Below, piece after piece: positions 1 through 7,955 of a DNA stretch of 64,000 bases. The notes beneath the pieces are model-generated. The model was not told the origin of the DNA. It ran no database searches and saw only the letters and a program-made list of their open reading frames with translations. How positions within the stretch are numbered: position 1 is the first letter of the stretch; each line of letters begins with the position of its first letter. Origin of the DNA: Clostridia bacterium (lineage in GTDB: Bacteria > Bacillota > Clostridia > Oscillospirales > CAG-272); the NCBI GenBank assembly GCA_017456145.1, contig JAFTJZ010000091.1, positions 1 through 64,000 of the forward strand, written 5' to 3'. Made by a program: the position numbers and the translations under genes.

Positions 1-71
1 GTTACCGGCACCCCTACGTTATTATTATACACCATTCTAACGCTTTTTTCAATACCCCGGCACACATGTTT

Positions 72-103
72 CGCCCCGCAGAAACATTTTTCTCTGCGGG
101 GCG
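72..103. terminator. GC-rich hairpin, probable terminator
   Basis: An 11-bp perfect stem (CGCCCCGCAGA at 72-82 with its complement at 93-103) around a 10-base loop. The T-tract after it is weak, so it may end a gene lying left of the window. I see no gene in 1-298: bases 104-298 hold only short frames without a convincing start or ribosome site. Confidence 0.6.
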
Positions 104-298
104 TCTTGCTTTGTCTTCCCTTATGGATGTAATCATGATCATCGCGTTTGGTCAAAAAAGGCAAGATGATGGGAGAATGCCGCCGCACCAAAATTCATCA
201 AATTACAGCAGCCGTAATACCGTAATTCTCACAAAACCCAAACAGCACAATCCCCGTTGCGTTATTATCTCAACACTTACGCGTCGATTACAATCAAA

Positions 299-763
299 TT
301 ATTTATAATCATCATAAAGGGTAGCCGGAATTATGTCATCCGCGCCTCCCGAGCCGGTAATCGTGTATTCGATTACTGCGCGGTAAGAGCCTGTATCCTC
401 AAGCGCGAGGGTTTTAATACAACTACCATCAACGCCTGACATATAAATTACCCAAGTGTTATCCTCCAAACCATTATCAACATCTGACCACCAGAATAAC
501 ACTTTTTTCTGAATTTTCACTCTCACTGTCGCACTTCTTGTAACACCATCATAACCAACATATGACACACGAACATTTGCTGTTCCATCCGCATCGATTA
601 CAAAGGTTTCGCTTGTTGTTAACGTATTGTTAAGCAACGGCATTACCTCAATATTCCCGTCAACCGTAGCCGCACTTGCGGAGAACGGCGCAGCCATTGT
701 TACAAACAACATAGCTACTAATACGGCAAAGGTAAATCTTTTCAACATTTTACTTTTTTTCAT
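299..763 (-). CDS. Small secreted protein, unknown function
   Basis: A 154-residue protein with a clear Sec signal peptide: basic start (MKKSKMLKRF), a hydrophobic core at about residues 10-25, and a likely cleavage after an Ala-rich ASA motif near residue 31. The mature part is a small beta-rich domain (NVRVSYVGYDGVTRSATV, then WWSDV and a GSYRAVIEY strand), of a type I remember as uncharacterised exported proteins in Clostridia. It has a good ribosome site (AGGAGGG) before the ATG. It is divergent from the ECF sigma gene at 1027, so it could be a target of that factor. No enzymatic motif is visible; function is unknown. Confidence 0.75.
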   Translation of the reverse strand: MKKSKMLKRFTFAVLVAMLFVTMAAPFSASAATVDGNIEVMPLLNNTLTTSETFVIDADGTANVRVSYVGYDGVTRSATVRVKIQKKVLFWWSDVDNGLEDNTWVIYMSGVDGSCIKTLALEDTGSYRAVIEYTITGSGGADDIIPATLYDDYK

Positions 764-804
764 GGAAAATCCCTCCTAAATTCCGGCACCAAAGATGCCT
801 TTAT

Positions 805-838
805 ATAATAGACAAGACCGCGCGTTAAAGTGTGACAA
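805..838 (-). promoter_or_regulatory. Candidate non-SigA promoter of the secreted-protein gene
   Basis: Reading the minus strand, TGTCACACTTTAA is followed about 10 bases later by TTGTCTATTATATAA, upstream of the secreted-protein start at 763. No good TTGACA box at 17 bp is present, so an ECF-type promoter recognised by the sigma factor next door is possible. This is inference from position and from the lack of a SigA match. Confidence 0.35.
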
Positions 839-957
839 ATTTTTACATTGAATATCAAAACATTTCAAAAAGTATGCAGTTTAGCGCTTTTTTTAAGAAA
901 ATATGTAAAATAACTGCGATAACAACCATGTCGAACATAAATAATATGGCTCTCCTA

Positions 958-986
958 TTGACAAACCATAAAAAACATAGTATAAT
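958..986 (+). promoter_or_regulatory. SigA-type promoter of the ECF sigma operon
   Basis: TTGACA at 958-963 and TATAAT at 981-986 with a 17-bp spacer, a perfect match to the vegetative consensus, 41 bases ahead of the sigma gene start at 1027. Confidence 0.85.
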
Positions 987-1026
987 ACTAAATAGTAATA
1001 TTTTTCAAATCATGCAAGGGTGATTT

Positions 1027-1605
1027 ATGCTTTCTCTTTGTTTGTCTGTATTAGATACGCAGGATGAAACATTGTTTTTGGAAATTTATTTAACTTACCG
1101 AGATCCGATGTTTCGATCTGCCTATGACGTACTGCATAATTTTCATGACGCAGAAGATGCACTTCAAGAAACTTTTTTAGCACTCGCAAAAAATTTTTCA
1201 CCGATCAGACGCCTTGATCCATCAAAATATTTTTCATATTTGTGCCGCGCTGCTCGCAATCACGCGCTGAATCATTGTGTCAAACAAAATGCCATGCGCA
1301 AACGCGAAATTTTATATTCTCTTCCAGAGGTTACAGATAAAATGTTATCAAGGTTAGATGCTACACTTAACGAAATTTGCCGAAAAAATGATTTGGAAAC
1401 CGTCCGCCGATGCGTACAAGAATTGCCGATGACGTATCGAGACATTTTATATTTAAGCATTGTTGACAACTTAAAAGCGCCGAAAATAGCTGCCATGCTC
1501 GGTATGAGTCATGCTGCCGTACGCCAACAATTGCACAGAGGAAAAGAAATGTTATTAGAATCATTGAAGAAAGAAGGAATCGTGCCCAATGAAAAAACGA
1601 AATGA
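1027..1605 (+). CDS. ECF-type RNA polymerase sigma factor
   Basis: A 192-residue sigma-70 family protein. Region 2 lies at about residues 15-85 with the core-binding signature HNFHDAEDALQETFLAL; region 4 at about 125-185 carries the helix-turn-helix YRDILYLSIVDNLKAPKIAAMLGMSHAAVRQQLHRG. It should direct RNA polymerase to a small regulon. It overlaps the following DUF4367 gene by 17 bp, the usual arrangement of an ECF factor with its membrane partner, so the pair is probably translated together. The ATG at 1027 follows a weak ribosome site (AAGGGTG) but fits the typical family N-terminus (MLSLCLSVLDT). Confidence 0.9.
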   Translation: MLSLCLSVLDTQDETLFLEIYLTYRDPMFRSAYDVLHNFHDAEDALQETFLALAKNFSPIRRLDPSKYFSYLCRAARNHALNHCVKQNAMRKREILYSLPEVTDKMLSRLDATLNEICRKNDLETVRRCVQELPMTYRDILYLSIVDNLKAPKIAAMLGMSHAAVRQQLHRGKEMLLESLKKEGIVPNEKTK

Positions 1606-2269
1606 TGTACTACGCCAAGCGCTTATCGCCGCGGATGAAGAATATTTCAAAAACATTGAAAAAAACAGCACGGTGGAGTGGACACCCTCGGCACAATTTG
1701 AACAGAATATGCAGGAATTGATTCACGGACTGCGCCATGTTCCCTTTTATCGTCGCCCTGCCTTCAAAAAATTTGCTTGCACTGCTGCAATTGTTTTGGT
1801 TCTTGTAGGCTCTATGCTCAGTGTCACTGCTATTCGTAAGCCGATTGTAAATTTTTTCGTAAGCATATGTGAAAATTTTTCAACACTTTTAGCGTCCGAT
1901 GTAGATAGAAACACGATTCCTCAAACAATCGAGATAATATATTTGCCTACAAGAATCTCTGATGACTATCACTTAATTGAGACTAACACGGACAAATATT
2001 CACACGAGATTATCTATGAAGGTCAACAACAGAGCACCATTAGATTAATACAAAGTACATTATACGGTACACGCCATACGCTTGATACAGATGAATCTGA
2101 GTTGATTCCAATCACCGTCGGCTCCTATGAAGGGAACTATTTTATTTCGGACGACGTCACGTTTATCATCTGGACCACTGAGGACTACGCTTTCCGTCTC
2201 GCGGTTCCCTCCTCCTTCTCGCTCGATGAGGCGGTCGCTATCGCGGAGAGCTTGGAGCCTCAATCTTAA
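1589..2269 (+). CDS. DUF4367-type membrane protein, putative anti-sigma factor
   Basis: A 226-residue protein with a cytoplasmic N-terminal segment (about 1-65), one transmembrane helix (CTAAIVLVLVGSMLSVTAI, about 69-87) and an extracytoplasmic C-terminal DUF4367-like domain (about 110-226). Proteins with this topology, encoded directly after an ECF sigma gene, hold the sigma factor at the membrane until a signal arrives. That function is inferred from topology and gene overlap; no classical zinc-binding anti-sigma motif is seen. Confidence 0.75.
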   Translation: MKKRNDVLRQALIAADEEYFKNIEKNSTVEWTPSAQFEQNMQELIHGLRHVPFYRRPAFKKFACTAAIVLVLVGSMLSVTAIRKPIVNFFVSICENFSTLLASDVDRNTIPQTIEIIYLPTRISDDYHLIETNTDKYSHEIIYEGQQQSTIRLIQSTLYGTRHTLDTDESELIPITVGSYEGNYFISDDVTFIIWTTEDYAFRLAVPSSFSLDEAVAIAESLEPQS

Positions 2270-2282
2270 TCGCAATAGAAAA

Positions 2283-2328
2283 GCACCACCGCTTACGATA
2301 CAAGTCGCTGGCGGTGGTGTCGTTTTTT
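2283..2328 (+). terminator. Rho-independent terminator of the sigma operon
   Basis: A 9-bp stem (CACCACCGC at 2284-2292, GCGGTGGTG at 2311-2319) followed by six T at 2323-2328. Confidence 0.85.
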
Positions 2329-2355
2329 GGGTGCGCTCGTCTGCATCGGCGGGTG

Positions 2356-2763
2356 TCACAGCCCGCCCCGGCAAAGTGTGGCCAAAGCAAACAATGCGGT
2401 GCTGATGGCGACGGGTGGCATGGCTTGCTCGACCGAAAGATTCCCGAGCGCGACAGAAATGCCGAGCGCGAGCAGTGCTGCCGTCGCGGCGATGCGTAAA
2501 AATTCCCGCCGCACAAGGTGTAAAATCCTCGCGCCTCTCCCTCCACTCGACCGTGTAGCATCGATGTGCGACAGGTAGCCTTGCGGCAGGTCGAGCAGTG
2601 CAACCAGCTGAGGCATGATCTTCTCTTCCGGCTTTGACAGGTTGCGCTCCCATTTGGACACGGCTTTGTCCGAAATGCCAAAGTGCGCCGCCAGCTCGGC
2701 TTGCGTCAGATGCCGCTCACGCCGCTTTTCGGCAATCAGTGCCCCCAAAGTAGGTTCTTGCAT
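2356..2763 (-). CDS. XRE-family regulator with C-terminal membrane segment
   Basis: A 135-residue protein. Residues 5-60 form a Cro/CI helix-turn-helix (AEKRRERHLTQAELAAHFG then ISDKAVSKWERNLSKPEE). The C-terminal third carries two hydrophobic stretches (about 92-105 and 112-127), so the regulator is probably membrane-anchored. The ATG at 2763 is chosen over one seven codons upstream because AGGAGGG sits just before it. It converges on the sigma operon terminator and is divergent from the gene at 3059. Target unknown. Confidence 0.75.
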   Translation of the reverse strand: MQEPTLGALIAEKRRERHLTQAELAAHFGISDKAVSKWERNLSKPEEKIMPQLVALLDLPQGYLSHIDATRSSGGRGARILHLVRREFLRIAATAALLALGISVALGNLSVEQAMPPVAISTALFALATLCRGGL

Positions 2764-2936
2764 TCTCTTCCCTCCTTTTCCCATAAACCGATTATGGTCG
2801 AGTCGGTTGAGAAATATTCACAGCGTGAAATTTTCCAAGGCAAATTCATCTCGGCGGTTTGCCCGAGGTGTTCTCCTGCCACGTGTCCATATTGATTTTT
2901 TGATTCTTATACTTTTATTAATTTTCTGAAAATTAC

Positions 2937-2965
2937 TTGACATCATCGTCCTCTGCTAATACAAT
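2937..2965 (+). promoter_or_regulatory. SigA-type promoter of the gene at 3059
   Basis: TTGACA at 2937-2942 and TACAAT at 2960-2965, spacer 17 bp. It leaves a leader of about 85 bases. Confidence 0.75.
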
Positions 2966-3058
2966 ATAAATATACATCGGGCTCGTCGTCGATCGAGCTT
3001 TGACCGCAATGTAAAACGGATGATTCGGCATGAAAAACGGATAAATGCGGAGGTACTT

Positions 3059-3805
3059 ATGAAAAAAACAATTTTTAACAATGTCATCGCACCCTACAGT
3101 CTGCACGACATGAACGTGGTCGCCTTTGAGGTGGACGGCGACAATATCCGAATAAAAACGCAATCGGGCATGATCAGAACCGCGCCGCACTGGGATCAGG
3201 TGGACGCTTATGCAGAGTTTTTCGACGTGTCGTGGAAGTATTGTTTTGCCACCGTAACCGAGGGCTACTACGGAAACGTCGGCACTTTTGAGGGTAAAAC
3301 GATCAAGAAAATGTATCTTAAAGACTTCATCGACGAGTATCAGAACGCAGGATTTTCGATCATGGACGAATACTACGGACAAGACCGCGCGCTCTATACG
3401 GGTTATTATCATAAGGGCGGCACTATGGGTGAGTGCAGCATTGAGATATGCCATCACGGCATCGTGTTCTATGAGCAAAGCGACGACACCCGCGAGATGA
3501 AGGAGGTCATCTTGAGTGCAGACGGCGATCTTTCGCTCTACTGCGTGCCTGCCGACGTCGCCGATAATCTTGCCGAGGTTGCTAATGAATTTGCCTTCCA
3601 TTACGTTTGGCAAGGCGAAAAAAGCGGTAAATTTTTAAGGCTCTTCGGTGAGCAGTACGGCGCCGTTTTCGACGAGGAAGATTTTATCGAATATCTGAAC
3701 ACGGTACTTTATCCCGAAAAGCCATCGACAAAGATCAAAACGCTCGGCAGCTTTGACGATGGTGTCCCCGACGAGTACCGAGACATCCCTTGGTATAATT
3801 TCTGA
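3059..3805 (+). CDS. Hypothetical protein, unknown function
   Basis: A 248-residue soluble protein without signal peptide or membrane segment. The start follows GCGGAGGT at good spacing. The first part (IAPYSLHDMNVVAFEVDGDNIRI) reads like a small beta-sandwich of a kind found in uncharacterised clostridial proteins; the rest is acidic and rich in aromatic residues. I recognise no catalytic motif. It stands alone between its own promoter and a bidirectional terminator, so context gives no function. Confidence 0.65.
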   Translation: MKKTIFNNVIAPYSLHDMNVVAFEVDGDNIRIKTQSGMIRTAPHWDQVDAYAEFFDVSWKYCFATVTEGYYGNVGTFEGKTIKKMYLKDFIDEYQNAGFSIMDEYYGQDRALYTGYYHKGGTMGECSIEICHHGIVFYEQSDDTREMKEVILSADGDLSLYCVPADVADNLAEVANEFAFHYVWQGEKSGKFLRLFGEQYGAVFDEEDFIEYLNTVLYPEKPSTKIKTLGSFDDGVPDEYRDIPWYNF

Positions 3806-3846
3806 TCGTTCGTGACAAAGTTACACTGCCGCACCGAATGATAAAA

Positions 3847-3901
3847 TCCCCGCCTGCGATTCGTTGACCTTATGCGCAACGATCCGTAAGCGGGGTTTTT
3901 T
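3847..3901. terminator. Terminator between convergent genes
   Basis: TCCCCGC at 3847-3853 pairs with GCGGGG at 3890-3895 and is followed by six T on the plus strand; A-rich sequence on the other side lets it also serve the minus-strand gene ending at 3947. Confidence 0.7.
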
Positions 3902-3946
3902 ATTGATGATAAAGCGTAGTTTCCATCGGACGCCCGCAAACAACCG

Positions 3947-5587
3947 TCAATTGTTCATGACCCAAACGGGATTGGAGAAGGCGACCTTCTCCGCCTCGTT
4001 GGTGCGGACGGCAACGCGGTAGAAGTGATCGGGCTTGATCGCGACAGTCTGCGCAACGGCAACGTGGTCGCGAGATTCGCCCTCGCTCTGCGTGTAGAGC
4101 ACCGTCTGCACACCCTCGCGGTAGGCGCGATCGGGGTCGGCGGGGTTGATGGCGTAGTCGTAGAGCACCACCTCACGCAAACAGCCGTTCTTAACGTAAG
4201 CCTCAACCGACAGCTCCGCGGTTTCCTTGTCTGTGGTCAGCGTTTCGCCGAACGTCTTACCTCCCAAGGTGTAGCGCAGCTCCGGCCCCGTTGTGACGAA
4301 CTGACGTCCGTGGCGGTAAGCGTCCTCTAAAGCCTTTTCAGACAGCTCATCCAAAAGGAAACCGTTGTAAACCGTGGACAGTTGAGAGAGCCCGTGCCCG
4401 TCCGAGCCGCCGCTGCCGAAATATTTCTTATAGCCCTTGCAGTTCATGCGGTCCCAATAGGCAATGGTGTAGTCGTTGTTCATCTCGGCGTTAACGTAGC
4501 GGGAGTTGATGATCTCCATGCCGTCCATGTCGGTATAAAGGTCGAGGATATCCTCCTTGAGGGTCACCTCCATGCGTTTCTCCACGTTGTCACAGTCGGT
4601 GGCAAAGCCGGTAAAATTGAACCAGACGTGGAAGGGATGCGCCATGTAGGAGTAGCCGCCCACCTCGCGGATCTCGCGGATGATGCGGTTCCAGTTATCG
4701 ATGGTCTCGGGCTTGCGGTTACGGGGCGGCTCGGTAAAGGTCAGATCATTGCCATAAGAGAGCAGATGCCCGTTGTTGCCGTAAACCGTGATCTTGCAGC
4801 CCTTGATGGCGGCAAAACGATAGCCGCACATCCGAATGCTCTCCAGCGCGCGTTCAAAGCCCGACTTGTCCTTCATCATGGCGTTGTGGTCGGCAGTGTA
4901 GGTCAAGAGCATTCCGTCCTTGATCATCTGGCGGAAATTCTGCGCCAGCGTTCCCTTGCCGTCACTCTCGGTGGAGTGGCTGTGCGTGGTACCATGATAG
5001 CAGCCTGCGCCCGTGATCTGCACATCCAGAGTCCGGGAGGAAACGACGGCATCTGCCGCCTTCAAAGCGACCTCCACGCGCAACAGACCGCCCTCGCGCG
5101 CTTTGAGCGCAAAGGTCAGCGTCGTGCTTTCTCCTGCGCCAAGAGAAATTTCTCCCGTGAAGGGGGCACTTCCCTCAACCGCAGTTGCGTGCAGCTTGGG
5201 GTAAACCATGCGATAGGAATAAACTGCCGCATCTGCCCCTGCGTTGCGAACCATGTAAGTCACGGTCACCGCCTCGCCTGCTGCGATCTCGCTCTTATCT
5301 GCCGTCAACGACACCGCAACGCCGCGCTCCGCCTCGGCGAGGCAGGCATCATAAGCCGTCCTTGCGTCCTCCAGTAAAAACAAATTGCGCACCAACAAAA
5401 AATAATACTTGGCATAATCCTGCGCATCGGCATCCGTCAAATGCATCTTTTCCATCAGCGATGAAAGCGCTGCCTCTGCCCGCGCGATCCGCTCGCCAAC
5501 CTCACCGAGATTGTCATGCCCCACCGCACCGATGGCAGCGATCTGCGCCTCTACACCGTGATATGCGTGCTCAAGATAATAAATCAT
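3947..5587 (-). CDS. CehA/McbA-family PHP metallohydrolase
   Basis: A 546-residue protein. After an alpha-helical N-terminus (1-85) comes a beta-sandwich of CARDB/Ig type (about 85-195), then a PHP-domain core: HGTTHSHSTESDGKG (first metal ligands), TADHNAM, YMAHPFHVWF and GSGGSDGHG. The C-terminal 100 residues form another beta domain. The family uses two or three metals to hydrolyse phosphoesters; the substrate is unknown. No signal peptide is visible, so it should be cytoplasmic. The start at 5587 is preferred over 5593 because GGAGGA then lies seven bases upstream. A shorter relative lies at 62725-63744. Confidence 0.8.
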   Translation of the reverse strand: MIYYLEHAYHGVEAQIAAIGAVGHDNLGEVGERIARAEAALSSLMEKMHLTDADAQDYAKYYFLLVRNLFLLEDARTAYDACLAEAERGVAVSLTADKSEIAAGEAVTVTYMVRNAGADAAVYSYRMVYPKLHATAVEGSAPFTGEISLGAGESTTLTFALKAREGGLLRVEVALKAADAVVSSRTLDVQITGAGCYHGTTHSHSTESDGKGTLAQNFRQMIKDGMLLTYTADHNAMMKDKSGFERALESIRMCGYRFAAIKGCKITVYGNNGHLLSYGNDLTFTEPPRNRKPETIDNWNRIIREIREVGGYSYMAHPFHVWFNFTGFATDCDNVEKRMEVTLKEDILDLYTDMDGMEIINSRYVNAEMNNDYTIAYWDRMNCKGYKKYFGSGGSDGHGLSQLSTVYNGFLLDELSEKALEDAYRHGRQFVTTGPELRYTLGGKTFGETLTTDKETAELSVEAYVKNGCLREVVLYDYAINPADPDRAYREGVQTVLYTQSEGESRDHVAVAQTVAIKPDHFYRVAVRTNEAEKVAFSNPVWVMNN

Positions 5588-5722
5588 GGTCATATCCTCC
5601 AATCTCGCCACCGCTCCCGCCGTGGCTTTTTTATGCCACCATTATACATCAAAACCAGAGAAATGTAAAGAGGTTTTGAAGGAAAATGGTTGGACAATTT
5701 GATGCGATTTACTCTCTTGCTC

Positions 5723-5751
5723 TTGACTCTGCCAATCAAGTATGATATGAT
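5723..5751 (+). promoter_or_regulatory. SigA-type promoter of the XRE-TPR gene
   Basis: TTGACT at 5723-5728 and TATGAT at 5746-5751, spacer 17 bp. The leader of about 115 bases holds a short palindrome, AAAAGCGCTTTT, near 5830-5841. Confidence 0.65.
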
Positions 5752-5873
5752 TTTGTATAGCAGCACTTACCCTACCCTGTACAAATGTTTCCTTCCCTTT
5801 TTCATCCGCGCGGTGTATCATATAATCACAAAAGCGCTTTTGAAATTGAGACAATACCAAGGAGGACATATCC

Positions 5874-6980
5874 ATGTCAATCGGTTCTACCATCAAAGCC
5901 CTTCGTCGGGCAAAAAACATGACGCAGGAGGAGCTTGCCGAATACCTCGGCATCTCCCCCAAGGCAATCTCACAATGGGAATGTGACCGCACCGCGCCGG
6001 ATATCTCACAGCTGGCTCCGCTGGCAAGCATTTTTGAGGTGAGCGCAGATCATCTTTTGGGCATTGACGTCAGCAGCAAAGCCAAGCAGATCGAACAACT
6101 TTATGACGAGGCATACTGTCTTGCCGAAAGCGGTATGCACGGCGATGCAGTCATACTGCTTGAAAAAGGCTTACAACTCCACCCATCTGCCTATTCACTG
6201 ATGGATCTTTATGCGAATGAGATTTTTCTGTATAACGACACCTTGCCAATAGATTCGCGTGGCGACAACCAAAAACGCGCCTTAGCATACCTGGATAAGA
6301 TCCTTAACGAATGCACCGATCAGAGCATTCGGAACAACTGCTTATCCATGGCTTGCCTTTGGTATCCGCACATCGGACGCGCCGAGGAGGCGGAACGCCT
6401 GGCAAAAACACTGGACGGTGCCATGTGGACGTGCGGCGAGCTACTCGGAAAAATTTATACCGGACAGCAGCAGTTTGAAACACTACGCGACGAAATGCTC
6501 CGCCAATTCACAAGCGCCATCGGTGAGCTTTTGCAGGATGTAATGACCTGCTGCGACGATCTCGGCAGCCCCATCTACTCGGAAGATGAGATATTGCAGC
6601 TCCATCAGATGTGCATCAATATGCTGACACTGTATTTTCCCGATGGTGATTATTATCACCATTCCCGGTATGCAGAGACTGCTTATCGCCAAATGGCAGA
6701 CATTTACGCGAAACGCGGCGACGCCCAAAGGACGCTTGAGTGCCTGCACTCCGCCGCAAGTCTTGCCATCCATTTTGATACAACGCCCCCCGATGCTGTC
6801 CATACTTCTCCGACCGTCAAGGGCTTGGTCTGCGGCAATGTCTGGTGGCATGACGGGCACAACAGTTGTTATCATCTGCTTGACGATCTTAAGAATAAGA
6901 GCCATTCGCGCTTTGCCTTCATCTGCAGCACCGACACTTATGCAAGCATCGTAGAGAAACTGCAAGCGGTGGCTAAGTGA
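5874..6980 (+). CDS. XRE-family regulator with TPR-like C-terminal domain
   Basis: A 368-residue protein. Residues 6-62 are a Cro/CI-type helix-turn-helix (MTQEELAEYLGISPKAISQW). The remaining 300 residues are helical, with tetratricopeptide-like stretches (AVILLEKGLQLHPSAYSLMD near 95-120; YRQMADIYAKRGDAQRTLEC near 265-290). This is the layout of clostridial stand-alone regulators that sense a peptide or protein through the TPR part. AAGGAGGA precedes the start. A second member with the same architecture lies at 52341-53333. Confidence 0.8.
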   Translation: MSIGSTIKALRRAKNMTQEELAEYLGISPKAISQWECDRTAPDISQLAPLASIFEVSADHLLGIDVSSKAKQIEQLYDEAYCLAESGMHGDAVILLEKGLQLHPSAYSLMDLYANEIFLYNDTLPIDSRGDNQKRALAYLDKILNECTDQSIRNNCLSMACLWYPHIGRAEEAERLAKTLDGAMWTCGELLGKIYTGQQQFETLRDEMLRQFTSAIGELLQDVMTCCDDLGSPIYSEDEILQLHQMCINMLTLYFPDGDYYHHSRYAETAYRQMADIYAKRGDAQRTLECLHSAASLAIHFDTTPPDAVHTSPTVKGLVCGNVWWHDGHNSCYHLLDDLKNKSHSRFAFICSTDTYASIVEKLQAVAK

Positions 6981-7140
6981 TGTGGAGTGCCCAGAAGATG
7001 AAAAACGGAATCGAAGAAACACCGGCGTGCATGGATTTCCCATCGCAGCACTGGCTGAAAATCCACACGAACAATTGAATCGTGATGACTGTATATAAAC
7101 GTGGTAAAACCACATTCATATCAGAGAGGATTTAAAAAAA

Positions 7141-7689
7141 ATGAAACATATTATACAGAAAATCAATTTGGAGGCTGGTGTTCCAATCTGTATTTGCGGC
7201 GTTCCTTATCTGTATAAGAAAATTCATGATGAATGTAATTATGATAAATATTGTTCCATCCGTTCTCATCTTGATGAGTGTGAAATGAAAGGAATGCAGC
7301 GGAAGGATGCCGGAAATTATCTGAATATGTTGGCAAAAACAGAAAATATTAAATTCTCATATATAGCACAGCAGAGACTTATCGATATTGCATTGAATCC
7401 CAAGGTTGGCGGAATCCATGCTTTCACAACCATTATCGGCCGGTATATTACAGTTGCACGTGTCAAGTATTACACTTCCCCGGGACGTTCCTTTCCTGAT
7501 CACACACAGCGCATCCGTCCAGCCATTCCGGGAGCCAAAATATATCCGAATTCGGAACTTATTTTAACCCCGCCGGCTACTCCCACTCCTATCTTAATTG
7601 ACGAGGGGCTCATTGAAGGCTTGCTGGGAGAATATAAATCCCATTTTCCGAAGATAACAGTTCCAAGGGAAGAATTATACGACATATAG
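7141..7689 (+). pseudogene. Remnant of a transposition AAA+ ATPase (TniB/TnsC-like)
   Basis: A 182-residue frame whose first 110 residues resemble the C-terminal half of a TniB/TnsC-type ATPase: IPICICGVPYLYKKI (strand plus sensor), a short helix region, then IKFSYIAQQRLIDIAL and VGGIHAFTTIIGRYITVAR. The Walker A and B motifs that must precede this in a working ATPase are absent, so the gene is truncated at the 5' side although an acceptable ribosome site (GAGAGGA) still precedes the ATG. It is AT-richer than its neighbours. The C-terminal PPATPTPILIDEGL tail is unfamiliar. A complete small protein of other function is possible. Confidence 0.5.
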
Positions 7690-7734
7690 GCTTAAAGTTG
7701 TTCGCCTAAAACTAAAAATATAGGAATTTTCTTC

Positions 7735-7773
7735 AAGAACCAGTGGTGATTTTTGTCATCGCTGGTTCTTTTG
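7735..7773 (+). terminator. Rho-independent terminator
   Basis: Fifteen bases at 7735-7749 (AAGAACCAGTGGTGA) pair almost fully with 7756-7770, and a short T-run follows. It ends the remnant ATPase transcript. Confidence 0.75.
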
Positions 7774-7778
7774 TTTCC

Positions 7779-7804
7779 CGGGACATGTTATTTTCAACGG
7801 GACA
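7779..7804. repeat. Paired CGGGACA direct repeats, possible transposon end
   Basis: CGGGACA occurs at 7779-7785 and again at 7798-7804, 19 bp apart, just beyond the terminator of the transposition-ATPase remnant. Repeated short sites with this spacing are what a Tn7/Mu-like transposase would bind at an element end. No second end or target duplication is visible in the window, so this is inference. Confidence 0.35.
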
Positions 7805-7955
7805 CTGGATTCTCAGTTTTCGCGGGCGGTGACATAAGTAATAGTAATGATAATTTTAACAGCACCCCCGGAGTTGAACCGGAGAAGAAAATACCGCTTG
7901 TGCTGATGTGGGGAGGACAACTTTTTTAGCTGGTCTTCCCCGTTGTGTTTATCTC

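Noticed and set aside
7860-7895. Minus-strand tRNA T-arm-like sequence (TCCGG TTCAACT CCGGG)
   Set aside because: Only the T-arm is present; no D-arm, anticodon arm or matching acceptor strand could be found. It could be an integration-site remnant, but that cannot be supported.
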